64,000 nucleotides of DNA from Parasphingopyxis sp. CP4 (GTDB taxonomy: Bacteria; Pseudomonadota; Alphaproteobacteria; Sphingomonadales; Sphingomonadaceae): the NCBI RefSeq assembly GCF_013378055.1, contig NZ_CP051130.1:1364001-1428000 (forward strand), given 5' to 3'. This document shows, piece after piece, positions 52,650 to 61,905 of this stretch; within the stretch, counting starts at the first letter, position 1, and every line of letters begins with the position of its first letter. The notes beneath the pieces are model-generated. The model did no database searches. It was not told the DNA's origin and worked only from the letters and a program-made list of their open reading frames with translations. A program made the position numbers and the translations under genes.

Positions 52650-53987
52650 ATGTCAGAACCGATTCCCCGGACCTTTATGGCGCAAGGACCATTGCGTGGC
52701 CATGCCCGCGTTCCCGGCGACAAATCGATCAGCCATCGCGCCCTGATCCTGTCCGCAATGGCCACCGGTGAGAGCCGAATCGAAGGGTTGCTGGATAGCG
52801 AGGACGTGATCGCGACGGTGGCCGCTCTCTGGTCGATGGGCGCGCAGATTGGCCAGGATTCCAACGGCAATTGGGTCGTGAACGGGGTCGGGGTCGGCGG
52901 ATTGCTGCAGCCGGAAACCGCTCTCGACATGGGTAATTCCGGCACCAGCACGCGGTTGTTGATGGGATTGGTCGCCAGTCACGCGATTAGCACGACCTTT
53001 ATCGGCGATCCCTCCCTCTCCCGTCGGCCCATGGGTCGGGTGATCGAGCCGCTCTCCAAAATGGGCGCGAGCTTTTCGGTGACGCCGGAAGACCGCCTGC
53101 CGCTGATGGTGCATGGGCGGGTGCCGGCGGTGCCGATCGAATATCGCCTGCCGGTCGCCTCAGCCCAGGTGAAATCCGCGATCATGCTCGCCGCGCTCAA
53201 TACACCGGGCGTATCGCGCGTGATCGAGCCGGAACGCACCCGGGACCATAGCGAGCGGATGCTCAAGGGGTTTGGCGCCGAGGTCACGGTCGAGGAAGTC
53301 GATGGCGAACGGATCATCAGCGTTACCGGCGAGGCCGCACTCCAGCCGCAGCTGATGAGCGTTCCCGGAGACCCCTCCTCTGCTGCCTTCCCGATGGTCG
53401 CTGCGTTGATCGTGCCGGGCTCTGACATCTGGATCCGTCATGTTGGCGTTAATGAGACGCGCATCGGCCTGATCGAAGTGCTGCGCGATATGGGTGCCGA
53501 CATCTCCTACGCTAATGAGCGCGAAATCGGCGGCGAACCGGTGGCCGACATCCATGTCCAGCATAGCGCGCTCAAGGGCATTGAAGTTCCGCCCGAAATC
53601 GCACCGCGCATGATCGACGAGTTTCCAGTCCTGTTCGTGGCAGCAGCCATGGCCGAGGGGAAAACGGTTTGCACAGGCCTCAGCGAGCTGCGCCACAAGG
53701 AGTCCGATCGCCTCGCGGTGATGGCCAAAGGTCTCGCCCAGCTGGGCGTGCCGGTTGAAGAGAGCGACGATGGGCTGACAATCACCGGATCGGGCGGCGA
53801 ACAGTTACGCGGAGACTATGCAACGCCCGTGATTGCCGCTGAACTCGATCACCGGATCGCAATGAGCTTTGCAGTGGCCGGCCTTGCGTCGCAGCATGGC
53901 GTGCGGATTGACGATATCCGCCCGATAGCGACCAGCTTTCCCAGCTTCCCGCCGATGCTCGAAGATTTGGGCGCCACCCTCCAATGA
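52650..53987 (+). CDS. aroA: 3-phosphoshikimate 1-carboxyvinyltransferase (class II-like)
   Basis: EPSP synthase of the shikimate pathway, 445 residues. The sequence follows the Agrobacterium CP4 (class II) pattern: ARVPGDKSISHRALILSAMA, TFIGDPSLSRRPMGRV, YRLPVASAQVKSAIMLAAL, PGDPSSAAFPMVAALIVPGS, DEFPVLFVAAAMAEG and KESDRLAVMAKGL. At the CP4 Ala100 position, however, there is Gly98 in the loop N96-S-G-T-S-T-R102. ATG 52650 has AAAAAGGA upstream. It overlaps cmk by four bases in the conserved aroA-cmk-rpsA order. Confidence 0.96.
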   Translation: MSEPIPRTFMAQGPLRGHARVPGDKSISHRALILSAMATGESRIEGLLDSEDVIATVAALWSMGAQIGQDSNGNWVVNGVGVGGLLQPETALDMGNSGTSTRLLMGLVASHAISTTFIGDPSLSRRPMGRVIEPLSKMGASFSVTPEDRLPLMVHGRVPAVPIEYRLPVASAQVKSAIMLAALNTPGVSRVIEPERTRDHSERMLKGFGAEVTVEEVDGERIISVTGEAALQPQLMSVPGDPSSAAFPMVAALIVPGSDIWIRHVGVNETRIGLIEVLRDMGADISYANEREIGGEPVADIHVQHSALKGIEVPPEIAPRMIDEFPVLFVAAAMAEGKTVCTGLSELRHKESDRLAVMAKGLAQLGVPVEESDDGLTITGSGGEQLRGDYATPVIAAELDHRIAMSFAVAGLASQHGVRIDDIRPIATSFPSFPPMLEDLGATLQ

Positions 53988-54610
53988 TCATCGCGGTCGA
54001 CGGACCCGCCGCATCCGGCAAGGGGACGATCGCCCGTGAGCTGGCGGCGCATTACGGCCTCGCCTGGCTCGATACCGGCCTGCTGTATCGCGCCGTAGGG
54101 GTGAGCGTGATGCGGGCAGAGGCGGATCCAGAGGATTCCGATGCGGCCCTGGCCGGCTGTGATTTCGCGGACGACCTGCTGGAAGACCCCGAACTGCGCA
54201 GCGAACGGGCCGGAAACTATGCCTCACGCGTATCCGTACACCCGGCGGTACGCGCCGCACTGATCGAGCGACAAGAACGCTTTGCAAACCAGCCGGGAGG
54301 TGCGGTTCTTGACGGTCGCGATATCGGCACGGTGATCGCGCCTCATGCCGACGCCAAACTGTTTGTAACAGCGAGTGCGCAAGCGCGCGCAGACCGCCGG
54401 TTCGCCGATGAAGTGAAGAGCAATCCGGATGCAGATCGCGATGCGATCCTCGCTGATATCGAAGCGCGCGACGAACGCGACTCAGAACGCTCCAGCGCCC
54501 CTCTGAAACGCGCAGACGATGCGGACTTGCTCGATACCACGAACCTGACTATATCAGCCGCCGTCCAGCGGGCGATTGCGCTCGTAGAAGCTCGGACGGG
54601 TAAGCGGTAA
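53984..54610 (+). CDS. cmk: Cytidylate kinase
   Basis: Phosphorylates CMP and dCMP. The 208-residue protein has Walker A DGPAASGKGTIAREL, LDTGLLYRA, the GGAVLDGRDIGTVIAPHADAKLFVTAS segment and the lid-like DADLLDTTNLT. Slightly shorter than E. coli Cmk (227). It overlaps the aroA stop, so it is translated with it; rpsA follows 208 bases later. Confidence 0.95.
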   Translation: MIIAVDGPAASGKGTIARELAAHYGLAWLDTGLLYRAVGVSVMRAEADPEDSDAALAGCDFADDLLEDPELRSERAGNYASRVSVHPAVRAALIERQERFANQPGGAVLDGRDIGTVIAPHADAKLFVTASAQARADRRFADEVKSNPDADRDAILADIEARDERDSERSSAPLKRADDADLLDTTNLTISAAVQRAIALVEARTGKR

Positions 54611-54818
54611 CAACCGCATCCACCCAGCAACGTATCAGGCAACGGCGCATGCGCCGCGGTCTTGGTGCGTTTTTGTGCTTTTCGCACAGCGCCTAGCTTT
54701 TACGCCGAAAACGGCCACTGGATGCGGGATCGACATGGGGTCGTTTCTGCAATTTTGTTCCAAGACCTCCGGAGACAACCGGATGGCCTGAAACGAATAT
54801 TCGAAGGACTATTTATTC
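54611..54818 (+). other. rpsA leader region
   Basis: This 208-base interval between cmk and rpsA holds no gene I can support. It includes a palindrome GCGCATGCGC near 54647 and a small stem GTGC-TTTTC-GCAC after a T-run (about 54676-54690), which might act as terminator or leader structure. AAGGA before rpsA is unusually far (about 13 bases) from its ATG, as often found for rpsA. Confidence 0.4.
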
Positions 54819-56525
54819 ATGGCAACTGCGCCGAACCCTACACGGGACGATTTTGAAAAACTGCTCAACGAAACACTGGGCGATGCTGACGGCTTCGAAG
54901 GCCGCGTCGTCAAAGGCACCGTTACCGGTATCGAGAATGATCTCGCGGTTATCGATGTTGGGCTGAAATCCGAAGGCCGCGTGCCGCTTCGCGAATTTGC
55001 GAGCCCCGGCCAAAAAGCTGAACTTTCCGTTGGCGACGAAGTCGAAGTCTATGTCGACCGCGTCGAAAACTCGAATGGCGAAGCAATGCTCAGCCGCGAT
55101 CGCGCCCGCCGCGAAGCCGCCTGGGACCGCCTCGAAACAGAATATGACAAGGAAGCCCGTGTCGAAGGTACGATCTTCGGTCGCGTCAAAGGCGGCTTCA
55201 CCGTCGATCTTGGCGGCGCCGTGGCCTTCCTTCCCGGCAGTCAGGTCGATATCCGCCCCGTGCGCGACGTCACCCCGCTGATGGATATTCCGCAGCCGTT
55301 CCAGATCCTCAAAATGGATCGTCGCCGTGGCAACATCGTTGTCTCGCGTCGCGCCGTTCTGGAAGAAACCCGCGCCGAACAGCGTTCGGACCTGATCCAG
55401 TCGCTCACCGAAGGCCAGGTTATCGAAGGCGTCGTCAAGAACATCACCGATTATGGTGCGTTCGTTGACCTCGGCGGCATTGATGGTCTGCTGCATGTCA
55501 CCGACATGAGCTACAAGCGCATCAACCACCCGTCCGAGATGGTCAATATCGGCGACAAGGTTACCGTGCAGATCGTCCGCATCAATCGCGAGACGCAGCG
55601 CATCAGCCTTGGCATGAAACAGCTCGAAACCGATCCTTGGGATGGTGCATCGGCCAAATATCCGGTCGAGGCGAAGTTCACCGGTCGGGTTACGAACATC
55701 ACCGAATATGGTGCTTTCGTCGAACTGGAATCCGGCATTGAAGGCCTGGTCCATGTGTCCGAGATGAGCTGGACGAAAAAGAACGTCCATCCGGGCAAGA
55801 TCGTTTCGACGAGCGAACAGGTTGAAGTCGTCGTTCTCGAAGTTGATGAAGAGAAGCGCCGGATCAGCCTTGGCCTGAAACAGGCACAGGACAATCCGTG
55901 GGATAGCTTCGCAGATCGCTTCCCGGTTGGTGCCGAAGTCGAAGGTGAAGTCAAAAACGCTACCGAATTCGGCCTGTTCATCGGCCTCGATGGCGATGTC
56001 GACGGCATGGTTCACATGTCGGACATCAGCTGGGGCGTTTCCGGTGAAGAAGCCCTTGAACTTCATCACAAAGGCGAAACCGTCAAGGCAATCGTTCTCG
56101 ACGTGGATCCCGAAAAGGAACGCATCAGCCTCGGCATGAAGCAGCTCGAACGCGGCGGCGCATCGACCGACACCGGCGATCTTCGTAAAGGCAAAGTGGC
56201 TACGGTCACCGTGCTCGATGTTCGCGATGGTGGCCTCGACGTACAGGTTGGCGACGATGGAGCCACCGGCTTCGTCAAGCGCTCGGATCTGGGTCGCGAC
56301 CGCGACGAACAGCGTCCGGACCGTTTCCAGGTTGGCCAGAAATTCGACGCGATGGTCGTCGGTTTCGATCGCTCGAAAAAGCCGAACTTCTCGATCAAGG
56401 CGCTTCAGGTTGCCGAAGAGAAACAGGCCGTCAAACAATATGGTTCGACGGATTCCGGTGCGAGCCTCGGCGATATTCTCGGCGAAGCGCTGAAGCAGAA
56501 AGGCGATGACTCAGACGACAGCTAA
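54819..56525 (+). CDS. rpsA: 30S ribosomal protein S1
   Basis: A 568-residue RNA-binding protein that helps mRNA load on the 30S subunit. Six S1 (OB-fold) repeats follow each other (about residues 30-95, 115-175, 200-265, 285-350, 370-435 and 455-520), each recognisable by VKGTVTGIENDLAVIDVGL or VVKNITDYGAFVDLGG-like runs and KxxRRISLGxK ends. It ends with an acidic tail (GDDSDDS). High-expression codon usage is visible in the runs of CTCGAA and GGC codons. A strong terminator follows. Confidence 0.98.
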   Translation: MATAPNPTRDDFEKLLNETLGDADGFEGRVVKGTVTGIENDLAVIDVGLKSEGRVPLREFASPGQKAELSVGDEVEVYVDRVENSNGEAMLSRDRARREAAWDRLETEYDKEARVEGTIFGRVKGGFTVDLGGAVAFLPGSQVDIRPVRDVTPLMDIPQPFQILKMDRRRGNIVVSRRAVLEETRAEQRSDLIQSLTEGQVIEGVVKNITDYGAFVDLGGIDGLLHVTDMSYKRINHPSEMVNIGDKVTVQIVRINRETQRISLGMKQLETDPWDGASAKYPVEAKFTGRVTNITEYGAFVELESGIEGLVHVSEMSWTKKNVHPGKIVSTSEQVEVVVLEVDEEKRRISLGLKQAQDNPWDSFADRFPVGAEVEGEVKNATEFGLFIGLDGDVDGMVHMSDISWGVSGEEALELHHKGETVKAIVLDVDPEKERISLGMKQLERGGASTDTGDLRKGKVATVTVLDVRDGGLDVQVGDDGATGFVKRSDLGRDRDEQRPDRFQVGQKFDAMVVGFDRSKKPNFSIKALQVAEEKQAVKQYGSTDSGASLGDILGEALKQKGDDSDDS

Positions 56526-56827
56526 AGCCGTCATCTGAGCGATTATCGCGCAGGATCAGAGGCCTGCGACTCGCGAGTGGGACATTGTCTCATAGCGTGG
56601 TCTCAGGCCTCTTTTTTTGCTCGTTAATCACGAATTCCCCAAAAATCAGACCGATTTGCGGGCATTTCACCATGAAACCTGCCCAATCGCCTTGAAAAAG
56701 ATGGCAAAGCGGAACATTACGGAATTGCACGGGTCATAAGCGCGGAGACACGCGTCTGGCCTCTGCCGCAATGGCAAAGCCATGTGAAATAAGAGTCGCA
56801 AACTAAAATGTTTTGGGGGAAACGCGC
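56526..56827 (+). other. Interval between rpsA and ihfB
   Basis: About 300 bases without a gene. It holds the rpsA terminator at 56559-56618, a weak hairpin GGGCA/TGCCC at 56660-56684, and a possible ihfB promoter (TTGAAA at 56692, CATTAC 17 bases later) that is only a weak match. Nothing else is evident. Confidence 0.5.
56559..56618 (+). terminator. Rho-independent terminator of rpsA
   Basis: GAGGCCTG (56559-56566) pairs with CAGGCCTC (56604-56611), followed by seven T. The loop contains a second small palindrome ACTCGCGAGT. Confidence 0.85.
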
Positions 56828-57106
56828 ATGATTCGATCTGAGCTTGTGCAGAAGATCGCCACCGACAATCCTGACCTCTCGGCCAAGGATGTCGAAAAAC
56901 TCGTGAACTGCTTCTTTGACACGATTACCGACCAGCTCGCCGATGGCGGACGGGTTGAGCTTCGTGGCTTCGGTGCCTTTTCGACGCGTGACCGAAAAGC
57001 ACGCATCGGCCGCAACCCGCGCACCGGGGCTTCGGTTAGTGTTCCAGCCAAGCGCGTGCCCTATTTCAAACCGGGCAAGGAAATGCGCGAACGCCTTAAC
57101 GACTAA
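56828..57106 (+). CDS. ihfB: Integration host factor subunit beta
   Basis: A 92-residue DNA-bending protein of the HU/IHF family: [67 protein letters not shown] and [13 protein letters not shown]. The RIGRNPRTG arm with conserved Pro intercalates DNA. It follows rpsA, as in many proteobacteria, which supports IhfB rather than HU. Start ATG 56828 follows GGGGG at about nine bases; a TTG at 56813 is not needed. Confidence 0.93.
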   Translation: MIRSELVQKIATDNPDLSAKDVEKLVNCFFDTITDQLADGGRVELRGFGAFSTRDRKARIGRNPRTGASVSVPAKRVPYFKPGKEMRERLND

Positions 57107-57162
57107 GGCGCGCGCACTTTGCGCTTGTAACACGAAGACAGTTCAGCCACGCATTTCCAGAT

Positions 57163-57249
57163 GCGGACGTGGCGAAACCGGTAGACGCTGCAGACTTAAA
57201 ATCTGCTTCCCGTAAGGGAGTGCGGGTTCGAGTCCCGCCGTCCGCACCA
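57163..57249 (+). tRNA. tRNA-Leu (UAA)
   Basis: An 87-base class II tRNA with encoded CCA. Acceptor GCGGACG pairs with CGTCCGC; the anticodon arm is GCAGA-CTTAAAA-TCTGC, anticodon TAA; the variable arm TTCCCGTAAGGGAGT forms the long stem of leucine tRNAs; the T-loop is GGTTCGAGTCC. Confidence 0.96.
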
Positions 57250-57329
57250 AAAGCGCGAAAAGTTGTTCACTGTACCATATTCGCGCTAGGCTGCTGGTTA
57301 CCCAATCAACCAGCCGGGACACCTGATCG

Positions 57330-58745
57330 ATGACGCTCTCTCGCCGAACTTTCCTACAATATGGCCAGGCGGCTGGTCTCTTCTATTCAGCAACTGCACT
57401 GGGCGGCCTAACGGCTCTGACATCGTCGGCCCGTGCCAATCCCCTTGTTCCGGACCCTGAAGCGCTGATCGACCTTCCCCAAGGCTTTTCCTATTCGGTT
57501 GTGTCAGAAACGGGCGGCATGATGGCCGATGGATTTTTTCGGCCTGGCCGTCCCGATGGCATGGCCTGTTTCGCTGATCCAACAAATGCAGATCGCTGCA
57601 TCTTGATGCGCAATCATGAAAATTGGCCGGACACCACCGATGGCAGCCCGTTTGGCGAGAATAACGAGCTGCTATCGCGCGTTCCCGAAGGCAAGATTTT
57701 CGGCCTGAAACCTGATGGCAGCCCGTTTTTCGGCGGCGTCTCCAAGGTCGTGTACGATATGCGTCGCGGAGAGCTGGTTGAGGATTATCTCGTATTGACC
57801 GGCACTTCGGCCAACTGCGCTGGCGGGGCAACGCCATGGGGATCCTGGCTGACCTGCGAAGAAGCCCCCCGGCGACCACCGGAAGAATCGCAACGCTATC
57901 ACGGCTTTGTCTTCGAAACGCCGTCATCTGCAACCGGCTTGATCGACCCGGTGCCGCTGACTGCCATGGGACGCTTTGTCCATGAGGCCGTGGCCGTCGA
58001 TCCGGATACCGGCATTATTTACCTCACTGAAGATAGCCCGACCGGTCTCTTCTATCGCTTTTTGCCGAACAGCCCGGGTCAGTTACACCTGGGTGGCCGC
58101 CTCCAGGCGCTGGTGATCCGGGAATGGCCGTCGGCCAATACCAGTAACTGGCCGCGGGATTGGGGTGGCGCAGGATTGGGTGAAATTGGCCAGGGCAGAT
58201 CCTATGCGGTCGACTGGATCGACCTGAACGATGTGGAATCACCCGATGCGACCTTGCCGGCCCGCGGCTATGCGGCGGGTGCAGCTCAGTTCTTCCGTGG
58301 TGAAGGTATGGATTATGCCCGGCGGCCCGATGGCAGCGGCGGTGACATCTATTTCAACTGTACACAGGGCGGCGTCCAGCGGGCGGGTCAGGTGTGGCGA
58401 TATTCGCCAAGTCCGTCGGAGGGCCAGGGCGATGAAACCGGAACGCCAGGCCAACTGACCCTGGTGTATGAATCGCCGGGCGCAGATTCGCTCGACATGT
58501 GCGACAATCTGGTTGTTGCGCCCTGGGGCGATCTCATCCTGTGTGAGGATGGTCGCGGCGAGAATTATCTGCGCGGTCTGACACCCACGGGAGAGATTTA
58601 CGACGTCGCCCGCAATGCGCATCCATTGAAGAGCGAGTTTTGCGGTGCCTGTTTTTCGCCGGACGGAAGCACGATGTTTGTGAACATCCAGGTTCCGGGC
58701 ATCACGCTCGCAATCCGCGGACCTTGGGAAAGCCTAAGCAGCTGA
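57330..58745 (+). CDS. PhoX-family (DUF839) protein, Tat-exported
   Basis: A 471-residue protein with a Tat signal (SRRTFLQYGQAAGLFYS) and the DUF839/PhoX beta-propeller. Typical runs are ILMRNHENW, NCAGGATPWGSWLTCEEAPR, FVHEAVAVDPDTGIIYLTEDS, YFNCTQGGVQRAGQVWRY and DNLVVAPWGDLILCEDG. PhoX enzymes are periplasmic Ca/Fe-dependent alkaline phosphatases; length is shorter than classic PhoX (about 650), so this is a PhoX-like protein, activity unproven. No convincing Pho box is seen before it. Confidence 0.88.
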   Translation: MTLSRRTFLQYGQAAGLFYSATALGGLTALTSSARANPLVPDPEALIDLPQGFSYSVVSETGGMMADGFFRPGRPDGMACFADPTNADRCILMRNHENWPDTTDGSPFGENNELLSRVPEGKIFGLKPDGSPFFGGVSKVVYDMRRGELVEDYLVLTGTSANCAGGATPWGSWLTCEEAPRRPPEESQRYHGFVFETPSSATGLIDPVPLTAMGRFVHEAVAVDPDTGIIYLTEDSPTGLFYRFLPNSPGQLHLGGRLQALVIREWPSANTSNWPRDWGGAGLGEIGQGRSYAVDWIDLNDVESPDATLPARGYAAGAAQFFRGEGMDYARRPDGSGGDIYFNCTQGGVQRAGQVWRYSPSPSEGQGDETGTPGQLTLVYESPGADSLDMCDNLVVAPWGDLILCEDGRGENYLRGLTPTGEIYDVARNAHPLKSEFCGACFSPDGSTMFVNIQVPGITLAIRGPWESLSS

Positions 58746-58789
58746 TCTTGGCCGTGGAGCATTGGCGGCGCTTGGCGTAATGTAGCGTC

Positions 58790-60337
58790 GTGCTGCAACG
58801 ACTGATCTTCGCCCTCATGCTGTATGGAGCGCTGGCTGCCTGTGGCGGGCCACAGACCGGCGCATTGCCGTCCGAGACGCTTGTCCGGCTTGCCGATGAC
58901 GAGGTGAAGTCGCTCGATCCCCACAGCGTGTCCGATCTCGCGTCCTTGCGCGTTGCATCCGACCAGTTTGAAGGCCTGACGCGCTATGCCGCGGATGGCA
59001 GTATCGAACCTGGCCTGGCGGCGGATTGGGCGGCTTCTGACGATGGGTTGGTGTGGGAATTCGCCTTGCGCGACAACCTGGTTTTTTCCGATGGCGAGGC
59101 GATCACCGCAGCGGTTTTCGCAGCGGTTTTTGCGCGGCTTCGCGATCCAGTCACGGCCGCGCCGACTGCCTCATTGTTCGATGCGATCGCGGCGGTGGAT
59201 GCCCTTGCTCCTGATACTGTTCGGGTCCGCCTGAATTATCCCTATCCAGCAATAATTGAGCTGCTGGCGCATCCGGCAATGGCCGCCTTGCCGCTCCATC
59301 GGATCGAGGCGGACCGAGACGGCTGGACCAGCGATCGACCGCTGGTCACCTCGGGTCCGTATCGGCTCGCCGATTGGACATTGAACGACCGGGTGCTGCT
59401 CGAACGCAATCCGCGCTGGCATGGCGGCGAAGCGCCAATCGCTGAGATCGCTTGGCGGCCAGTCGATGATAGCCTTACGGCAATGCGCATGTTCCTGGCG
59501 GGCGGCGCAGACATTGCAGGCGAGTTCCCTTCGACACGGCTTGAGTGGCTTCGGGCGCGCCGTCCAGCCGAGACCCGCATCACCGACTATCGCGGCGCTT
59601 ATTATTTCGCCTTCAACACACGCCAGCCGCCTTTTGATGACGCGCGCGTGCGGCGTGCATTGAGCCTCGCCATCGATCGGCGCTGGATCTCTGAAGAGCT
59701 GCTCGCCATCGGTACGCAACCGGCCTGGGGCATCATCCCGCCGGGGATGTCGGGGCTTGATCCGATAGCGCCGGCGAGTGCGGCGATGGATCGCGAAGCG
59801 CGCCTGGCTGAGGCGCGTGCGATGTTGGCCGACGCGGGTTATGGTCCAACCAACCCGCTCAGCTTTGATATCCGCTTCAACAGTGCGGCGGAGCATCGCC
59901 GGATATCGGTAGCGCTCGCAGCCATGTGGGAGCCGCTGGGCGTCGAGGCGCAGCTCTTCAACAGTGAAGCGACGTTGCATTTTTCCGCGTTGCGCCGGGC
60001 CGATTTCACACTCGCGCGTTCAGGCTGGATCGGGGATATCTCGGCGCCGGAGAATTTCCTCGCTGTCCATCGATCGGACGCCGGCGTGATCAACTATTCC
60101 GGCTATGCCAGCGCGGAATATGATAGCGCGCTTGATGCGGCGCTCAATGAGCCGGACCCCGAGCGCCGGGCAGAGAGGATGCGGGCGGCCGAAGCGATAC
60201 TGGTGGCGGACGCGCCAATCCTGCCAATCTATTACTACGTCAGCCGATCATTGGTTTCCGAGCGGGTCTCGGGCTGGGTCGATAACTCGCCCAATGTCCA
60301 TCCGAGCCGGACGCTGCTACTCAATCCAGCGTCATGA
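58790..60337 (+). CDS. Oligopeptide-binding-type ABC lipoprotein (SBP family 5)
   Basis: A 515-residue extracytoplasmic solute-binding lipoprotein. Signal and lipobox end in LAAC (residues 14-18 region). The family-5 landmarks are ITAAVFAAVFARLRDP, SGPYRLADWTLNDRVLLERNPRWHGG, YYFAFNTRQPPFDDARVRRALSLAIDR and PILPIYYYVSRSLV. The start codon is GTG at 58790. The next gene encodes a second such protein, starting in its last bases; no permease or ATPase gene is near. The ligand is unknown. Confidence 0.9.
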   Translation: MLQRLIFALMLYGALAACGGPQTGALPSETLVRLADDEVKSLDPHSVSDLASLRVASDQFEGLTRYAADGSIEPGLAADWAASDDGLVWEFALRDNLVFSDGEAITAAVFAAVFARLRDPVTAAPTASLFDAIAAVDALAPDTVRVRLNYPYPAIIELLAHPAMAALPLHRIEADRDGWTSDRPLVTSGPYRLADWTLNDRVLLERNPRWHGGEAPIAEIAWRPVDDSLTAMRMFLAGGADIAGEFPSTRLEWLRARRPAETRITDYRGAYYFAFNTRQPPFDDARVRRALSLAIDRRWISEELLAIGTQPAWGIIPPGMSGLDPIAPASAAMDREARLAEARAMLADAGYGPTNPLSFDIRFNSAAEHRRISVALAAMWEPLGVEAQLFNSEATLHFSALRRADFTLARSGWIGDISAPENFLAVHRSDAGVINYSGYASAEYDSALDAALNEPDPERRAERMRAAEAILVADAPILPIYYYVSRSLVSERVSGWVDNSPNVHPSRTLLLNPAS

Positions 60338-61827
60338 TCCGCCAACGCGTCTCGATTCTTGCTCCGCTTCTCGGCTTGTTGGCCGTCGCTTGCACCGATA
60401 GCGAGGATGCTCGCGCGCTGCGGGTCGACATGCTGGCCGAGCCGACGGATTTCTCAAACCCGATCGCCGCTCTCCCCTCGCCTGCCGATGCGTTGCTGCT
60501 CGAGGCGACCGCACAAGGCCTGGTCCGGTTGGACGGCGAAGGGCAGATCGAACCGGCCCTGGCCCAACGCTGGATCGTGCTCGACGAGGGCCAGACCTAT
60601 GTGTTCCGCCTCAACGATGTCACCTGGGATGACGGAACCGCCGTCACCGCAGGCCAGGTCGTGCAGCAATTGCGCACCGCCAGCCGTGTCAATCGCAACA
60701 ACCGGATCGCGGCGCTGCTCTCCGATATCGAGACGGTAAATGCGGTCACGCCAATGGTTGTCGAGATCAACCTCACCCGGCCGCGCCTCGATTTCCTGCA
60801 GCTTCTCGCAACACCGGACCTCGCTATCTTCGTCGAAGGCGCCGGCCTTGGGCCCTATGAGATTGCCGATGGCTATGAACCCGATAGCGAAATGATACTG
60901 CTGGCGCCGCGCCGCGAACCGCCCGAAATCGTTGACGACGAGATTGTCGAACTCCCCCCGATCGCACCCAGCGAAACAATCGAGCTCAGATTTCGCACAG
61001 CCGCAACGGCGGTCGCGCGGTTTGACGCCGAACTTGCTGATATCGTGCTGGGCGGCAGCTGGGCGACGCTGGTGCTCGCAGAAGCTATCAATCCGAATTC
61101 CAATCAGCTCCAGATCGATCCCGTCGACGGGCTCTACGGTCTCGCAATTGTCGAACAAACCGGCTTTCTCGAAACGCCGCAGAATCGTGAAGTCCTTTCG
61201 CTCGCCATCGATCGCGGTCAACTGGCCGGCTATTTCGGCGCCGACCTCGCCGAAGCGCGGCTGACCATCGTCCCGGCCGACGTCGATGGGCTGCTCGATC
61301 CCGTCGGCCCGCCCTGGGTCAACAGTACGATCGCGCTCCGCCGCGCCTTTGCGCGCCAGGCGGTGGCAAGCTGGACTGCCGATAATGGCGATATCGAACC
61401 GCTACGCATCGCGCTTCCAGATGGTCCCGGCAGTCGGGTCGTTTTTGCCGTTCTCCGCACCAACTGGGCGGCAGTCGGCATTCCCGTTGAGCGGGTGGCC
61501 TGGACCGACGACGCAGATCTCAGACTGATCGATCGCGTCGCCGCGACAGAAAGCGCAACCTGGTATCTCGAGCAGTTTCGCTGCAATCGCGGTCTTCCCT
61601 GCAGCGATGATTATGCCGACCTGCTCGAACAGATCGACGAAGTGGAATCGGACCGCGTCCGCGCCATCCGGATCGGCGAAGCGGCGACCGAATTGCAGCG
61701 GCTTACCCCCTATATCCCCCTGCTCCGACCCATTCGTTGGTCATTGGTTTCGCCCAGAATTTCGGGCTTTACACCCAATAGATTTGGCAGCCACCCGCTC
61801 GACACACTGGGTGCGCCACCTAGCTAA
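60334..61827 (+). CDS. Second oligopeptide-binding-type lipoprotein (divergent family 5)
   Basis: A 497-residue lipoprotein with lipobox LAVAC. It shows the same domain order as its neighbour (ALAQRWIVLDEGQTYVFRLNDVTWDDGTAVTA, ETPQNREVLSLAIDRGQLAGYFG, TPYIPLLRPIRWSLV) but is more divergent, lacking the clear SGPYRL-x-NPxxWG run, which is replaced by GLGPYEIADGYEPDSEMILL. Start overlaps the previous stop (ATGA), so they are coupled. It may have a scaffold or partner role rather than independent transport. Confidence 0.86.
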   Translation: MIRQRVSILAPLLGLLAVACTDSEDARALRVDMLAEPTDFSNPIAALPSPADALLLEATAQGLVRLDGEGQIEPALAQRWIVLDEGQTYVFRLNDVTWDDGTAVTAGQVVQQLRTASRVNRNNRIAALLSDIETVNAVTPMVVEINLTRPRLDFLQLLATPDLAIFVEGAGLGPYEIADGYEPDSEMILLAPRREPPEIVDDEIVELPPIAPSETIELRFRTAATAVARFDAELADIVLGGSWATLVLAEAINPNSNQLQIDPVDGLYGLAIVEQTGFLETPQNREVLSLAIDRGQLAGYFGADLAEARLTIVPADVDGLLDPVGPPWVNSTIALRRAFARQAVASWTADNGDIEPLRIALPDGPGSRVVFAVLRTNWAAVGIPVERVAWTDDADLRLIDRVAATESATWYLEQFRCNRGLPCSDDYADLLEQIDEVESDRVRAIRIGEAATELQRLTPYIPLLRPIRWSLVSPRISGFTPNRFGSHPLDTLGAPPS

Positions 61828-61905
61828 AACACCTCTCAATACCTACATAAAGGGTGGGTGCGGACCTGTTCTTCCGCAATATCATTGAGTTTAAAGAGGT
61901 TTTTC

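Noticed and set aside
54813-56438. 541-codon open frame antisense to rpsA
   Set aside because: It is a shadow of rpsA codon bias; its translation is repetitive because S1 repeats are, it lacks a ribosome-binding site, and rpsA is unambiguous on the plus strand.
57250-57329. Possible Pho box before the PhoX-like gene
   Set aside because: A CTGTACC-like unit is present but no second unit at 11-base spacing could be found.
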